Of a DNA stretch of 16,356 bases, positions 15,196 to 16,356 are shown in pieces. The stretch comes from Betaproteobacteria bacterium (lineage in GTDB: Bacteria > Pseudomonadota > Gammaproteobacteria > Burkholderiales > Sulfuriferulaceae): assembly GCA_003455595.1 (NCBI GenBank), contig DMQT01000217.1, positions 1-16,356 of the forward strand, read 5' to 3'. Under the pieces are notes generated by a model, which was not told the DNA's origin, made no database searches, and worked only from the letters and a program-made list of their open reading frames with translations. The translations under genes and the position numbers were made by a program. Every line of letters starts with the position of its first letter. The stretch's first letter is position 1.

Positions 15196-15947
15196 TTGCG
15201 TTTTACACTCTGCTCTACAAGGAGTTGTTGCGCTTCTGGAAAGTCGCATTCCAGACCGTGCTGGCGCCGGTGATTACCGCCTTGCTCTACCTGCTGATTT
15301 TTTCGCACGTGCTCGAAGCGCATGTTCAGGTGTATCCCGGCGTCGGCTACACGGCGTTTCTGATTCCCGGTCTGGTAATGATGTCGATGCTGCAAAACGC
15401 TTTCGCCAATAGTTCGTCCAGCCTGATTCAGTCCAAGATTACCGGCAATATTGTCTTCATGCTGCTGCCGCCGTTGTCGTATCTGCAGTTTTTCGGTGCC
15501 TATATGCTGGCGGCTGCGGTGCGCGGTATTGTGGTGGGCGCGGGGGTGTTTGTGGTGACGGTGGCGTTTACCGCCACGCCGGTACTGCACCTGCTGTGGC
15601 TGATTGCGTTTGCCCTGCTCGGTACCGGCGTGATGGGCGCGCTCGGCATCATTGCCGGTATCTGGGCGGAAAAATTCGACCAGCTCGCGGCGTTTCAGAA
15701 TTTTCTTATCATGCCACTGACGTTCCTGTCCGGCGTGTTTTATTCGATTCACTCGCTGCCTGCGTTCTGGCAGGCGGTATCGCGTTACAACCCGGTTTTT
15801 TACATGATAGACGGCTTCCGCTACGGGTTTTTTGGCCTGGCTGATGTCTCGCCGCAGCTCAGTCTGCTGGTCGTGGGCACCTGCTTTGTGGCATTATCCG
15901 CCTTCACCCTCATCCTGCTTAAAAGCGGCTACAAGCTGCGACATTAG
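15192..15947 (+). CDS. yadH: ABC-2 type transporter permease (YadH-like)
   Basis: A 251-residue inner-membrane protein with an ABC-2 permease fold: a short cytoplasmic start (MIAFYTLLYKELLRFWKVAFQ) and six hydrophobic segments. The conserved segments GYTAFLIPGLVMMSMLQNAFANSS and FLIMPLTFLSGVFYSIHSLPAFWQAVSRYNP (shortened here) are typical of YadH. It pairs with the ATPase gene, overlapping its stop by four bases (ATGA, 15192-15195). The combination forms a homodimeric-permease exporter. It ends 3 bases before ibaG. Confidence 0.88.
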   Translation: MIAFYTLLYKELLRFWKVAFQTVLAPVITALLYLLIFSHVLEAHVQVYPGVGYTAFLIPGLVMMSMLQNAFANSSSSLIQSKITGNIVFMLLPPLSYLQFFGAYMLAAAVRGIVVGAGVFVVTVAFTATPVLHLLWLIAFALLGTGVMGALGIIAGIWAEKFDQLAAFQNFLIMPLTFLSGVFYSIHSLPAFWQAVSRYNPVFYMIDGFRYGFFGLADVSPQLSLLVVGTCFVALSAFTLILLKSGYKLRH

Positions 15948-15950
15948 ACT

Positions 15951-16356
<406 letters not shown>

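Noticed and set aside
15069..15752. Antisense open frame of 227 codons over yadG/yadH
   Set aside because: Low-complexity Arg/Gln/His composition, no ribosome site, and it lies wholly over two clear transporter genes.

Overview
This window looks like core chromosome of a betaproteobacterium, probably Nitrosomonadales-like. The evidence is the gene order mlaFED-mlaC-mlaB, yadG/yadH-type ABC-2 genes, ibaG, murA, together with purF-metZ and the protein sequences themselves. The genus cannot be fixed from the sequence alone. Coding density is very high. The longest non-coding stretch is 137 bases (238-374), and I see no tRNA, rRNA, IS element or CRISPR array.

Left part (1-2245, + strand): the 3' end of purF, then a compact regulatory leader, metZ (O-succinylhomoserine sulfhydrylase) and a translationally coupled small periplasmic protein of unknown function. 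The leader holds a sigma70-type promoter whose -35 overlaps the purF stop codon, a convincing SAM-II riboswitch aptamer at 271-321 and an intrinsic terminator at 325-361. The aptamer tail can pair with the terminator loop, which suggests SAM-controlled premature termination of the methionine gene.

Middle (2253-5814, - strand): a four-gene run transcribed TPR protein, L,D-transpeptidase-like (YkuD) protein, ppiB, lpxH. It concerns the cell envelope. The first two proteins share a homologous NTF2-like C-terminal domain. cysS (5913-7280, +) is divergent from it. Next comes a - strand pair, a luciferase-like monooxygenase and an SDR-type epimerase (9218-7285), and divergent from that a short DUF72-like protein with an extended -10 promoter.

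Right part (9804-16356, + strand): a long, tightly packed operon with a promoter near 9746-9775. It encodes the Mla phospholipid-transport complex (mlaF, mlaE, mlaD, mlaC, mlaB), a TolC-family outer-membrane protein placed between mlaD and mlaC, a YadG/YadH-type ABC-2 exporter, the BolA-family IbaG and the start of murA. Several junctions are 4-base ATGA or 1-base TGATG overlaps. No MlaA (VacJ) lipoprotein is encoded in the window. The TolC-family gene lies where an outer-membrane partner would be expected, which makes it the most interesting protein-level feature. The SAM-II/terminator leader is the most interesting regulatory feature.
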